Assembly (NCBI GenBank): GCA_029781035.1
Contig: JAKOXK010000017.1
Span: forward strand, 1 to 64,000
Length of the DNA: 64,000 nt
Direction of reading: 5' to 3'
Origin: Armatimonadota bacterium
GTDB taxonomy: Bacteria; Armatimonadota; Fimbriimonadia; Fimbriimonadales; Fimbriimonadaceae
Positions 7,633-15,059 of the stretch are shown here, in pieces. The position numbers and the translations under genes are program-made. Numbering within the stretch: the stretch's first letter is position 1; each line of letters starts with the position of its first letter. Under the pieces are notes generated by a model. The model was not told the DNA's origin and made no database searches. It was given only the letters and a program-made list of their open reading frames with translations.

Positions 7633-8975
7633 AGACCCAGCCTCCGAGCCATGTCCGAATCGAAGCGGCCCTCAGGGTCGATCGATTTTTTGAATTCGCA
7701 GAAGTCGCCCAGTCGGGGATACCCAGATCGAAGGACGGCTGGCTTCATGCGGGCGTCCTTAGCCATGTAGAGCCTGCCTCCATGGCTCAAGACAATATCG
7801 TCAAGCTCATCGAGGAAGGTCAGAAGACCATCCGAGAAAGGAATGTCGAGGGCCAACGTGAGCCCCTCGGTCGGGAACGAGAGCCAACCCTCTCCTTGCG
7901 GGCCAAATCGCTTGAGCACCGCCAAAAACGAGGCCTTCTTGGCTTGACTGAGACGCTCCAAGACAAGCCTGGTCCCCTCACGCGCGGTGGCCGTGGGAAG
8001 AACGTATTGATACTGGAGGAACCCTCGCTTGCCGTACATGCGGTTCCATCCCTGGATGCCGTCAAGCGGATAGAAGAACTGGTCGTAGTCGCAAACGAAC
8101 TCAGTCCTTCGCCCCTTGGCCCAATCGTAGACTAAGTTGAACGCCTTGATCGTGGTGGGATTGAGGGCCCAGCCCGGCAGATCCATCGGAAACGGCTTCT
8201 GTCGCCGAAACGGGACACTCAATGGATTAGCGACCCGCAGTGAAACCTCTGATCGCAGGGCGTGCTCGCCAGCCATGAATATCCCCCGCCCCAGGTTGCG
8301 ACCACCGGCCAGACAGTCGATCCAAGCGACGGTGTACCGGGCGTCGTGGCCAGGGTCGGTCAGAAGTTCGATCGTTCGGTCCAAGTCCTTCGACCGCGTG
8401 TGCCTGACCCGCATAAAAGCCGTTTCAACGGGTGTCATTTGGAGGGTCAGTTCACTGGCGAGGCCTGTCAGTCCCATTCCGCCTGCAGTTGCCCAAAAGA
8501 GGTCGTCGCCCCGTCGGGCCGTCTGGCGGGATCCATCAGCGAGCACGATCTCGAACTCTGGCACGTGGTTCGAGAACGTGCCTTCCCGATGATGGTTCTT
8601 CCCGTGCACATCGGCAGCCAGACAACCACCCAGGGTGCAGTTCTTCGTCCCTGGGGTCACGGGGACAAACCACCCTCGTGGCACCAAAGCCTCGAGAAGG
8701 TCTTTGAGCGTGACCCCGGCTTCGGCCCTGACAACGCCGCTTTCCGGGTCGAACGCAAGGAATCGGTTCAGGCGCTCGGTCAGCACCAAAGTGCCTCCCG
8801 ACAGAAGGGCCGCGTCGCCGTAGGCTCGGCCAAGTCCCCTGGCCAGGCAGTGTTCGCCCACGGGAGTCAGCCCACGAGCGCGTTCCGGTCGGACAGCCCT
8901 CGTGTCGGCAAGCGGATAGCGTCCCCACCCCCCCAACGCAGCCAGATCCTTGACGGCCTGCTTTTCAGGCAGCAT
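7623..8975 (-). CDS. FAD-binding oxidase, DprE1-like
   Basis: The ATG at 8975 (MLPEKQAVKDLAALGG) is chosen. An upstream ATG at 9140 would add 55 poorly conserved residues and run into the divergent fucosidase. The 450-residue protein has a PCMH-type FAD domain with GLGRAYGDAA and the hallmark ADVHGKNHHREG, then a C-terminal substrate domain ending in a 'RLGDF..FKKSIDPEGRFDSDMARRL' tail typical of D-arabinono-lactone oxidase/DprE1 proteins. It probably oxidises the 2'-OH of a lipid-linked sugar, with the coupled SDR reducing it back on the other face. Confidence 0.78.
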   Translation of the reverse strand: MLPEKQAVKDLAALGGWGRYPLADTRAVRPERARGLTPVGEHCLARGLGRAYGDAALLSGGTLVLTERLNRFLAFDPESGVVRAEAGVTLKDLLEALVPRGWFVPVTPGTKNCTLGGCLAADVHGKNHHREGTFSNHVPEFEIVLADGSRQTARRGDDLFWATAGGMGLTGLASELTLQMTPVETAFMRVRHTRSKDLDRTIELLTDPGHDARYTVAWIDCLAGGRNLGRGIFMAGEHALRSEVSLRVANPLSVPFRRQKPFPMDLPGWALNPTTIKAFNLVYDWAKGRRTEFVCDYDQFFYPLDGIQGWNRMYGKRGFLQYQYVLPTATAREGTRLVLERLSQAKKASFLAVLKRFGPQGEGWLSFPTEGLTLALDIPFSDGLLTFLDELDDIVLSHGGRLYMAKDARMKPAVLRSGYPRLGDFCEFKKSIDPEGRFDSDMARRLGLCH

Positions 8976-9074
8976 GCGGCGGGAGTGTATCCGGAAAGGC
9001 GCGATCGGGAAAGGGAGGATGTCTGTCGACCGGGCCTTAGTTTGCGCTTCGACGCTGGGTAACGTCCCGATGGG

Positions 9075-10316
9075 ATGATCCCACGACCCCTTCCCCGCGT
9101 CGCAGCTTTTGAAAAGCTGGCCTTTGGCATGTTTGTCCACTGGGGCCTGTATTCACAGTTGGGACGAGGGGAGTGGGTCCAGCACTTCGAGAAGATCCCA
9201 CGCGACGACTACTTGAAGCTGATGGAGACGTTTACGGCCGAGGATTTCGACGGTCGAACGTTGGCTCGGGTGGCCAAAAGGGCGGGGATGAAGTATGTGA
9301 CGATGACGAGCCGCCACCATGAGGGCTTCAGCTTGTACGACACGAGAGGACTGTCAAAACTCGACGTGACCCACACGCCGTGCGGCCGTGACCTGGTCGA
9401 GGATTTCGTCGAAGGATGCCGCACCGAGGGCATCGTACCCATGCTTTACTGCACGACCCTCGACTGGAATGACGTCCGATTCAAGGATGATTGGGGCGCT
9501 TACCTGAAGTACCTCCGAGACAGCATCGAGATCCTCTGCACTCGGTACGGTCCGATCGGCGGGTTCTGGTTCGACGGGAACTGGAGCCGTCCGGACGCCA
9601 ACTGGCAGGAATCGGAGCTCTACGAGACGATCCGGCGATATCAACCGGACACCATGATCATCAACAACACAGGTGTGGACGCGCGCGGTCGTGCTGGCCA
9701 CGTGGAAATCGACTGTGTCACCTTCGAGCGGGGACGGGCAGAGCCGCTCCAACAGGAGGATGCGCCGAAGTTCCTTGCCGCGGAGATGTGCCACACGATG
9801 AACTACCACTGGGGCCGTGCCCACCACGACTTCAACCATCTCTCCCCGGCAAACGTCATTGAGGAGTTGTGTCTGGCCAGAAGGGCCGGGGCGAACTTGC
9901 TGCTCAATGTCGGTCCCATGGCAGAAGGTGGCTTGCCCGAGTACGAAGCGGCGGCCTTAGCCCGAGCCGGCGAGTGGATCGATCTGCACGGTGGCTCTGA
10001 AGGTGTCATCTATGCTGGCACTCCCTGTGGGGTACAAGGTTCGGGCGAGGACTTTGGCTTGGCGACATCAGACGCCCTTTATCTCTTTGTCACCAACATC
10101 ACCCCCACTTCGGACACGCGATACGTTCCAGGGTTACAAGGTACTGGCCCCAGGGTCTTCGATGGGATAAGGCAAACCGTCGGCTCGGCTGTCTGGCTGG
10201 ACGATGGAACGCCCGTCGAGTGGGGACAAGACCCAGAAACCGAGAGGCTGACCATCACAGTGCCAGAGTATCCATATGGCTCCAACACAGTCGTGCGGGT
10301 CGCCAAGCTCAACTGA
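9075..10316 (+). CDS. Alpha-L-fucosidase, GH29 family
   Basis: 413 residues with the GH29 opening FGMFVHWGLYS, the histidine motif SRHHEGF and the nucleophile Asp (about residue 167) in GGFWFDGNW, followed by LLLNVGP. Family members hydrolyse terminal alpha-L-fucose. There is no signal peptide, so the enzyme is probably cytoplasmic and acts on imported oligosaccharides. It is divergent from the DprE1-like gene, with about 100 nt between starts. Confidence 0.88.
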   Translation: MIPRPLPRVAAFEKLAFGMFVHWGLYSQLGRGEWVQHFEKIPRDDYLKLMETFTAEDFDGRTLARVAKRAGMKYVTMTSRHHEGFSLYDTRGLSKLDVTHTPCGRDLVEDFVEGCRTEGIVPMLYCTTLDWNDVRFKDDWGAYLKYLRDSIEILCTRYGPIGGFWFDGNWSRPDANWQESELYETIRRYQPDTMIINNTGVDARGRAGHVEIDCVTFERGRAEPLQQEDAPKFLAAEMCHTMNYHWGRAHHDFNHLSPANVIEELCLARRAGANLLLNVGPMAEGGLPEYEAAALARAGEWIDLHGGSEGVIYAGTPCGVQGSGEDFGLATSDALYLFVTNITPTSDTRYVPGLQGTGPRVFDGIRQTVGSAVWLDDGTPVEWGQDPETERLTITVPEYPYGSNTVVRVAKLN

Positions 10317-10414
10317 GGTCAACTACCCCAGAACATTTCTCTGCCGAACTGGAATCTTTCGACCCAAGACAGCGTATCCTTCAGTGGCACCAGGGTGCCT
10401 GGAGGTTTGGGAAC

Positions 10415-11413
10415 ATGAGGCTCAAGTTCGTAGGTTTTGGGATGGGGGTGGCACTGGTGGCGGCCACAACCATTGGATGTACTCCGAAGCAGGATTCCGT
10501 CGTAGCACCACCGACTGACAATCCAAGCACGAGTCAATCGAGCACCGGTACAGGAGGTCGCGGCCCATCGGACTCAGGGAAACAGCCCGGCGACACGGCT
10601 CCGGGCCAAGTGGCAAAGGGCAACGAAGCCCAACCCAAGGCTGGTGGTGCTCCCACTCCGGGACCAGGCACACCGCCAACGCAGAACGGAAGGAACGGGC
10701 AGGCACAAGGGTTTGGGCGCTTTAACAACGGGGGTTCGAGCCTGGGCCTGCTGAGACGTGAGGATGTCCAGGATGAGCTCAAGCTCACGGACGAGCAGAA
10801 GAAGAAGATCGAGGCGCTCTCACAATCGATCCGGCCGCAGGGGGGCAACAATGCGCAGCCACCGGATCCTCAAGCGATGCAGGATCGAATGAAGAAAGCC
10901 GAGAGCGATCTCAAAGCCATCCTCAACGCTGATCAGAACAAGCGGCTCCAGGAACTTTCGCTTCAACGTCAGGGCCTGACCGCGCTGACGCGGCCCGAAG
11001 TAGCCAAACAGGTGGGCCTCACGGACGCCCAGCAGAAGCAGATCCAAGACATTGAAAAAGCGAGCTCAGACAGAATCCGCGAACTCATGGGTTCCGCAGG
11101 TGGCCCTGGCGCTGGGCCCCGGTCAGGCGCCCCAGGGGGCCCTGGTGAACAGAGGCCAAACCAAGGAGACACCAAAACTGGTGCCCCAGGCACTGGACGG
11201 CCTGGAGGCAACTTCCAAGAGTTTCAGAAGATTCGAGAAGAGACCAACACGAAGATCTTGGGAGTCTTGAACGCAACGCAGAAATCGAAGTGGCAGTCCA
11301 TGTCGGGCAAGCCCTTTGAGTTCCGTCGCGGCAACGGAATGGGAGGCGGCCAACGAAACGGTGGCGGGCGACCGAACGGCGGCCCCGGAGGCGAGGCGGC
11401 AAAGGGAGCTTGA
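10415..11413 (+). CDS. Lipoprotein with Spy/CpxP-like LTxxQ repeats
   Basis: The ATG at 10415 follows a GGAGG site by 9 nt and gives a lipoprotein signal ending ATTIGC; upstream starts lie inside the fucosidase gene. After a Ser/Thr/Pro/Gly-rich linker come helical segments with the repeated elements LKLTDEQKKKIEAL and VGLTDAQQKQIQDI and a final ILNATQKSKWQSM. These resemble the LTxxQ motifs of Spy/CpxP periplasmic chaperone-like proteins. Gly/Asn/Gln/Arg-rich low-complexity stretches fill the rest. The role is unknown. Confidence 0.7.
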   Translation: MRLKFVGFGMGVALVAATTIGCTPKQDSVVAPPTDNPSTSQSSTGTGGRGPSDSGKQPGDTAPGQVAKGNEAQPKAGGAPTPGPGTPPTQNGRNGQAQGFGRFNNGGSSLGLLRREDVQDELKLTDEQKKKIEALSQSIRPQGGNNAQPPDPQAMQDRMKKAESDLKAILNADQNKRLQELSLQRQGLTALTRPEVAKQVGLTDAQQKQIQDIEKASSDRIRELMGSAGGPGAGPRSGAPGGPGEQRPNQGDTKTGAPGTGRPGGNFQEFQKIREETNTKILGVLNATQKSKWQSMSGKPFEFRRGNGMGGGQRNGGGRPNGGPGGEAAKGA

Positions 11414-11426
11414 CGCCTCTTACCAT

Positions 11427-11480
11427 CCGAACAGACAAGGACGGCGCACCGGTACAGGCGCGCCGTCCTTGTCTGTTCGG
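11427..11480. terminator. Perfect 21-bp inverted repeat, bidirectional terminator
   Basis: The arms 11427-11447 and 11460-11480 are exact reverse complements around a 12-nt loop, between two convergent genes (lipoprotein and serS). No long T-run follows on either side. The position and exactness point to a two-way terminator. Confidence 0.75.
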
Positions 11481-11485
11481 AAGCC

Positions 11486-12769
11486 CTACTTCGGTCTCGT
11501 CAAGAGACCGATGCCCATGTATGGCCGCAACGGCTCTGGAATGACTATGTCGCCCGAGTCTGAAAGCCGGAATGTCTCGAGAAGGGCAACAAGAAGTCGT
11601 GGTACGGCAAGCCCCGATCCGTTCAGAACGTGAACGAATTCAGGCTTCTCCCCTGGCCCCCTTCTGAAGCGGATATTCGCTCTTCGAGCCTGGTACGCCT
11701 CAAAGTTGGTGCAACTGGAGACCTCGAGGTACCGGTCTTCGCCAGGTGCATAGACCTCAAGGTCGTAGCACTTGCACCCTTTCTCACCCATGTCGCCAGC
11801 GCACAGCAAAACGACACGGTAGTGGAGCCCAAGCGCCTGCAACACGGATTCGGCGTCCACGACAAGGAGTTCGAGTTCGTTGTAGGACTCCTCAGGCAAG
11901 ACGTACTTCACCAACTCGACCTTCTCGAATTGGTGCGTCCTCAGGATGCCACGCGTGTCCTTGCCGGCCGCTCCAGCTTCTCTCCGGAAGCAGGGAGTGA
12001 ACGCGCAGTGTTTGATCGGGAGGTCCGTGCCGTCGAAGATCTCGTCGCGGTACAGGTTCGTGACCGGCACTTCGGCCGTCGGGATCAGGTAGAGATCGTC
12101 TTTGGTGCTGTAGAGGTCTTCTTCGAACTTGGGCAAGTTCCCTGTCCCGACAAGCGAACTGCTCAGTACAAGGGATGGCGGATAGACCTCATCGTAACCG
12201 TTGACCTGAACCTGGTGATCCAGCATGAACTGAATCAGCGCCCGGTGGAGCTTGGCCCCCAGACCGGTGTAAACGGCGAAACCGCTCCCGCTGATCTTGG
12301 CTGCGCGCTCAAAATCGATCAGACGGTGCTCGAGCGCTATATCGAAGTGCTGTCGTGGAGGCTCGGCGAATGTTGGCCGGTCGCCCCACTCTCGGACCGT
12401 CACGTTTTCCTCTGGCCTCATACCGTCCGGGACAGATTCGTGGGGAAGGTTGGGAAACCTGAGTTCGATCTCTCTCAACTGCGCTTCGAGTTGCTTGGCG
12501 CGCTCTTCCTGGGTCCCAACTTTCGCCTTGAGTTCAGCCGCCCTGGCTTTCGCCTCCTCAGCCTCGCCCTTCTTCCCCTGCCCCATCAAGGCACCAATAC
12601 TCTTGCTGACCCGGTTCATCTCTGCCTGAGTGGACTCCCACTCGTGGGTGGCAGTGCGCCAAGAGGTATCGATGGACAGGAACTCATCTACCGGTGCGTC
12701 GACCCCTTTTCGCTTGGAGCCTACCCTGACCAGATCTGGGTTCTGGCGTATGAGGTTTCGGTCGAGCAT
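11486..12769 (-). CDS. serS: Seryl-tRNA synthetase
   Basis: 427 residues, the usual bacterial length. It opens MLDRNLIRQNPDLV, followed by the long coiled-coil arm (about residues 35-105) that contacts the tRNA-Ser variable arm. The class II catalytic motifs are present: motif 2 around CFRREAGAAGKDTRGI.RTHQFEKVE, and motif 3 with NGSGLAVPRLLVALLE. It charges tRNA-Ser with serine. No T-box or other leader was recognised in the short upstream gap. Confidence 0.95.
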   Translation of the reverse strand: MLDRNLIRQNPDLVRVGSKRKGVDAPVDEFLSIDTSWRTATHEWESTQAEMNRVSKSIGALMGQGKKGEAEEAKARAAELKAKVGTQEERAKQLEAQLREIELRFPNLPHESVPDGMRPEENVTVREWGDRPTFAEPPRQHFDIALEHRLIDFERAAKISGSGFAVYTGLGAKLHRALIQFMLDHQVQVNGYDEVYPPSLVLSSSLVGTGNLPKFEEDLYSTKDDLYLIPTAEVPVTNLYRDEIFDGTDLPIKHCAFTPCFRREAGAAGKDTRGILRTHQFEKVELVKYVLPEESYNELELLVVDAESVLQALGLHYRVVLLCAGDMGEKGCKCYDLEVYAPGEDRYLEVSSCTNFEAYQARRANIRFRRGPGEKPEFVHVLNGSGLAVPRLLVALLETFRLSDSGDIVIPEPLRPYMGIGLLTRPK

Positions 12770-12816
12770 AGGTTCAATGTACCCTTCGGATCAGAGGTGT
12801 CTTCAGGAACGACCGA

Positions 12817-12836
12817 GGCCTGCCGAAAGGCAGGCC
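12817..12836 (-). terminator. GAAA-loop hairpin after the PEP-CTERM gene
   Basis: GGCCTGCC and GGCAGGCC form a perfect 8-bp stem. The loop is GAAA as written on the plus strand and TTTC in the minus-strand transcript. It lies 24 nt past the stop of the leftward PEP-CTERM gene and upstream of serS. Confidence 0.6.
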
Positions 12837-12859
12837 CCAGCCGATTGACGTCCGCGCGT

Positions 12860-13624
12860 TCACCTCTTGCGACGGCGCCAGATTCCCGCCATCAAAGCAA
12901 ATCCCGCGAGCATTGCCGATGGCTCGGGAACCATTTGTCCTGTCTCTCCTGAATAGGCAGCACGCCAAAAGTCTGGGAGACTCGCGTACTTCACCATCGG
13001 GTCATAGAACTGAGGGAGCGAAAAGGCATTCATGTACCGATCGAACAGGTCGACGTGGCCGCGCATGGCCCCAGGTTTCCCGATCAAGTTCATTGCGTCC
13101 GGAATGAGACCGCCAACTATTGTCCCAATCCCTTCCAGGACATAGGAGTGAACCCCTTGCTGGTCCGAGTAACCATAGAACGAGACCTTCTCGAGGTCGA
13201 GCGCCCACAGCAGACCGTTGAAACCCATTGTTGTGCCGAAGATCAACAGATCTGGTGCCATGCCGTCGTTCAAGCCGGTGCCAGTCAAGCTGACGTCCAG
13301 GGGCCCCTGTGGTGCGTCTTGGCCCGTGAACTTCACGCCAAGCACAAGATCGCCACCAAACTGCTGGTTGGCCAAATCAAAAACCGGGAAGACCGGCGGC
13401 TGAGGCCAGTTCGGCCAAAGGGCGGTGACTTCGTGTTGAGACTCCTGGGTGTACACAAGTGTGTCTGGTGCGGCGCCCATCGTGTTCCACTCAGGAACCC
13501 CTTGTTCACCGTTCCATCCCCCGAAGTTGAAGTCCGGGCCACTGATCAAAGGCAATAACGGCGCTCCGTGGGCCCCTGTGAAAACCAACATTCCCACGGC
13601 AAGTGCCGTAAGATTCCTATTCAT
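12860..13624 (-). CDS. PEP-CTERM sorting domain protein
   Basis: 254 residues with an N-terminal signal peptide (MNRNLTALAVGMLVFTGAHG) and a C-terminal exosortase signal: the VPEPS motif, a hydrophobic stretch (LAGFALMAGIW) and a terminal RRRKR. In PEP-CTERM systems an exosortase processes the tail and the protein is exported to the surface or matrix. The body shows no recognised catalytic domain. No exosortase gene is in the window. Confidence 0.8.
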   Translation of the reverse strand: MNRNLTALAVGMLVFTGAHGAPLLPLISGPDFNFGGWNGEQGVPEWNTMGAAPDTLVYTQESQHEVTALWPNWPQPPVFPVFDLANQQFGGDLVLGVKFTGQDAPQGPLDVSLTGTGLNDGMAPDLLIFGTTMGFNGLLWALDLEKVSFYGYSDQQGVHSYVLEGIGTIVGGLIPDAMNLIGKPGAMRGHVDLFDRYMNAFSLPQFYDPMVKYASLPDFWRAAYSGETGQMVPEPSAMLAGFALMAGIWRRRKR

Positions 13625-13808
13625 TATTCGACCTCTCTTCCTAGACTGTCCACGAACCGTGGGACTCTGGTTACCAGTATAGGAGCCCTTTCGCCCGCCT
13701 GATCAAACTCGAATTCTGAGTCTGGATTAGTTTCTTTGGCCGTCGAGAGGGCACGGTTCTAGGTTGGGCCCGGTCCGGCGACGTTCAAGCACGGTGTAAG
13801 CTTCGCGC

Positions 13809-14498
13809 ATGGCCGTGGAACCGAAGTCAGCTCCCCGCCCGATCACACTCAAGGATGTCAAATCGAACCCGAAAGTCCGCCAACTGATCGAGGGCGCGAA
13901 CGAACTGCTCAAGTCCATGGGCTATACGGAGCACGGACACCGACACGTCGAGGTAGTGGCAGGGATCACTCGGTACATCCTAGAGCACTTGGAGACCGAT
14001 TCAAGGACGATCGAGCTCGCCGTCATCGCTGCCCATCTGCACGACATCGGCAATGTGATCAACCGTATCGACCATCCCATGACCGGTGCTGGATTGGCGT
14101 TTCGCATCTTGGACCAGATGGGCATGCCTAGCGACGAAGTCGCGCCGATTCTGGGGGCGATTGGAAACCACGAGGAACTGGCCGGCTCGCCGATCAGTCT
14201 GATGGGCGCCGCGCTGATCATCGCGGACAAGAGCGATGTCCACCGCACCCGTGTTCAGAACCCGATTCTCGAAACATTCGACATTCACGACCGGGTCAAC
14301 TACGCAGTGACGAAAAGCCGAGTCGACATGGACACTGAACACCAATCGATCGCTCTCAAGCTCGAGATCGACACCTCGTTCGCCAGCGTCATGGAGTACT
14401 TCGAGATCTTCTTGAGTCGTATGGTGATGTGCCGCAAGGCCGCGCAGTTCTTCGGTTATCGGTTCACTCTGGAGGCCAACGGCACCCTCTTGGAGTAG
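13809..14498 (+). CDS. HD domain metal-dependent hydrolase
   Basis: 229 residues with the HD-superfamily ligands H..H near residue 42-45 (HGHRHVE), the central HLHDIGN, a later GNHEE, and a metal-site Asp in IADKSDVHR. HD proteins are mostly phosphohydrolases of nucleotides or cyclic nucleotides. No extra domain reveals the substrate. It stands alone, between a leftward PEP-CTERM gene and the flgM leader. Confidence 0.78.
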   Translation: MAVEPKSAPRPITLKDVKSNPKVRQLIEGANELLKSMGYTEHGHRHVEVVAGITRYILEHLETDSRTIELAVIAAHLHDIGNVINRIDHPMTGAGLAFRILDQMGMPSDEVAPILGAIGNHEELAGSPISLMGAALIIADKSDVHRTRVQNPILETFDIHDRVNYAVTKSRVDMDTEHQSIALKLEIDTSFASVMEYFEIFLSRMVMCRKAAQFFGYRFTLEANGTLLE

Positions 14499-14605
14499 AC
14501 AAGTGGGCCGGCCTGAAAATAGTCTTGAAAACTGACCTGAGCCCCTACAGATGAGATCAAGACCTGCCGTTATCCAAGGTAGCACGACCAGGCCCTAGCC
14601 CAGAC

Positions 14606-14672
14606 AAAGGCACGACGGAGGCGACTCCGATCACGCAAAGCCACGGATCTCAAGAAGACAGCCGGGTTGCCT
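14606..14672 (+). promoter_or_regulatory. Cyclic-di-GMP-I (GEMM) riboswitch upstream of flgM
   Basis: The core of the class I c-di-GMP aptamer is visible. P1 arms GGCA (14609-14612) and TGCC (14668-14671) close it. A CGGAG/CTCCG stem with a GCGA (GNRA) tetraloop lies at 14616-14629. The invariant ACGCAAAGCC spans 14633-14642, and the 3' segment AGCCGGGTTGCC lies at 14660-14671. The usual GGCAAACC is GGCACGAC here, the main departure from consensus. It sits about 28 nt before the flgM start, so it should tie FlgM synthesis to c-di-GMP. Confidence 0.85.
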
Positions 14673-14678
14673 GAGAAA

Positions 14679-14696
14679 GGACCAGTCGGGAGGTCT
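14679..14696 (+). promoter_or_regulatory. Hairpin over the flgM ribosome binding site
   Basis: GGACC (14679-14683) can pair with GGTCT (14692-14696; one G-U pair). This places the GGGAGG Shine-Dalgarno (14688-14693) partly in the stem and partly in the loop, 6 nt before the GTG start. It lies directly after the riboswitch aptamer and is a plausible translation-control platform. Confidence 0.5.
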
Positions 14697-14699
14697 GTC

Positions 14700-14966
14700 G
14701 TGAAAATAAGCACCGAACAACTCGAAAAAATCAAAGCGCTCGGCGGACAAGTGACGCCGCCTGGTTCCGTGGTCGACACCGCGGTCATCAAACTGATGGA
14801 CCGTGAACTCATCAGCAACGTCGTCTCAGACGTGAAATCGATGCCAGACCGCGAGGAGATGATCGCCGAAATCAAAGCGCGCCTCGACGCAGGCACCTAT
14901 CAGGTCACGGCCGATGAGGTCGTCGACGCCATGGTCCGGAGGGCCAAGGCCGACCAAGTCAGTTAG
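14700..14966 (+). CDS. flgM: Anti-sigma-28 factor FlgM
   Basis: The GTG at 14700 is chosen because GGGAGG lies 6 nt upstream; an ATG at 14667 falls inside the riboswitch. The 88-residue product has the FlgM pattern in its C-terminal half: 'DREEMIAEIKARLDAGTYQVTADEVVDAMVRRA', matching the conserved two-helix sigma-28 binding region with its G-x-Y-x-V step. FlgM holds the flagellar sigma factor inactive until the hook is complete. It lies near motA/motB but is separated from them by mutL on the other strand. Confidence 0.8.
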   Translation: MKISTEQLEKIKALGGQVTPPGSVVDTAVIKLMDRELISNVVSDVKSMPDREEMIAEIKARLDAGTYQVTADEVVDAMVRRAKADQVS

Positions 14967-14987
14967 GCAGACTCTGTTTCCAATTCT

Positions 14988-15017
14988 GGGGGCGAGGCTT
15001 GAAAGAGGCTCGCCCCC
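14988..15017. terminator. Terminator between flgM and mutL
   Basis: GGGGGCGAG (14988-14996) pairs with CTCGCCCCC (15009-15017) around a 12-nt loop, followed by TTT on the plus strand. It lies between convergent genes. Confidence 0.75.
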
Positions 15018-15059
15018 TTTCCGTCTGACGAATCCCTGACAGAACACAATGGGTGTCAC

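Noticed and set aside
11630-12952. 440-residue ORF on the plus strand
   Set aside because: It is antisense to serS, which has full synthetase motifs; the plus-strand translation has no recognisable domain.
13676-13706. Possible TTGATC/TATACT promoter for the PEP-CTERM gene
   Set aside because: The spacing is 19 nt and no other support is visible, so it is too weak to list.
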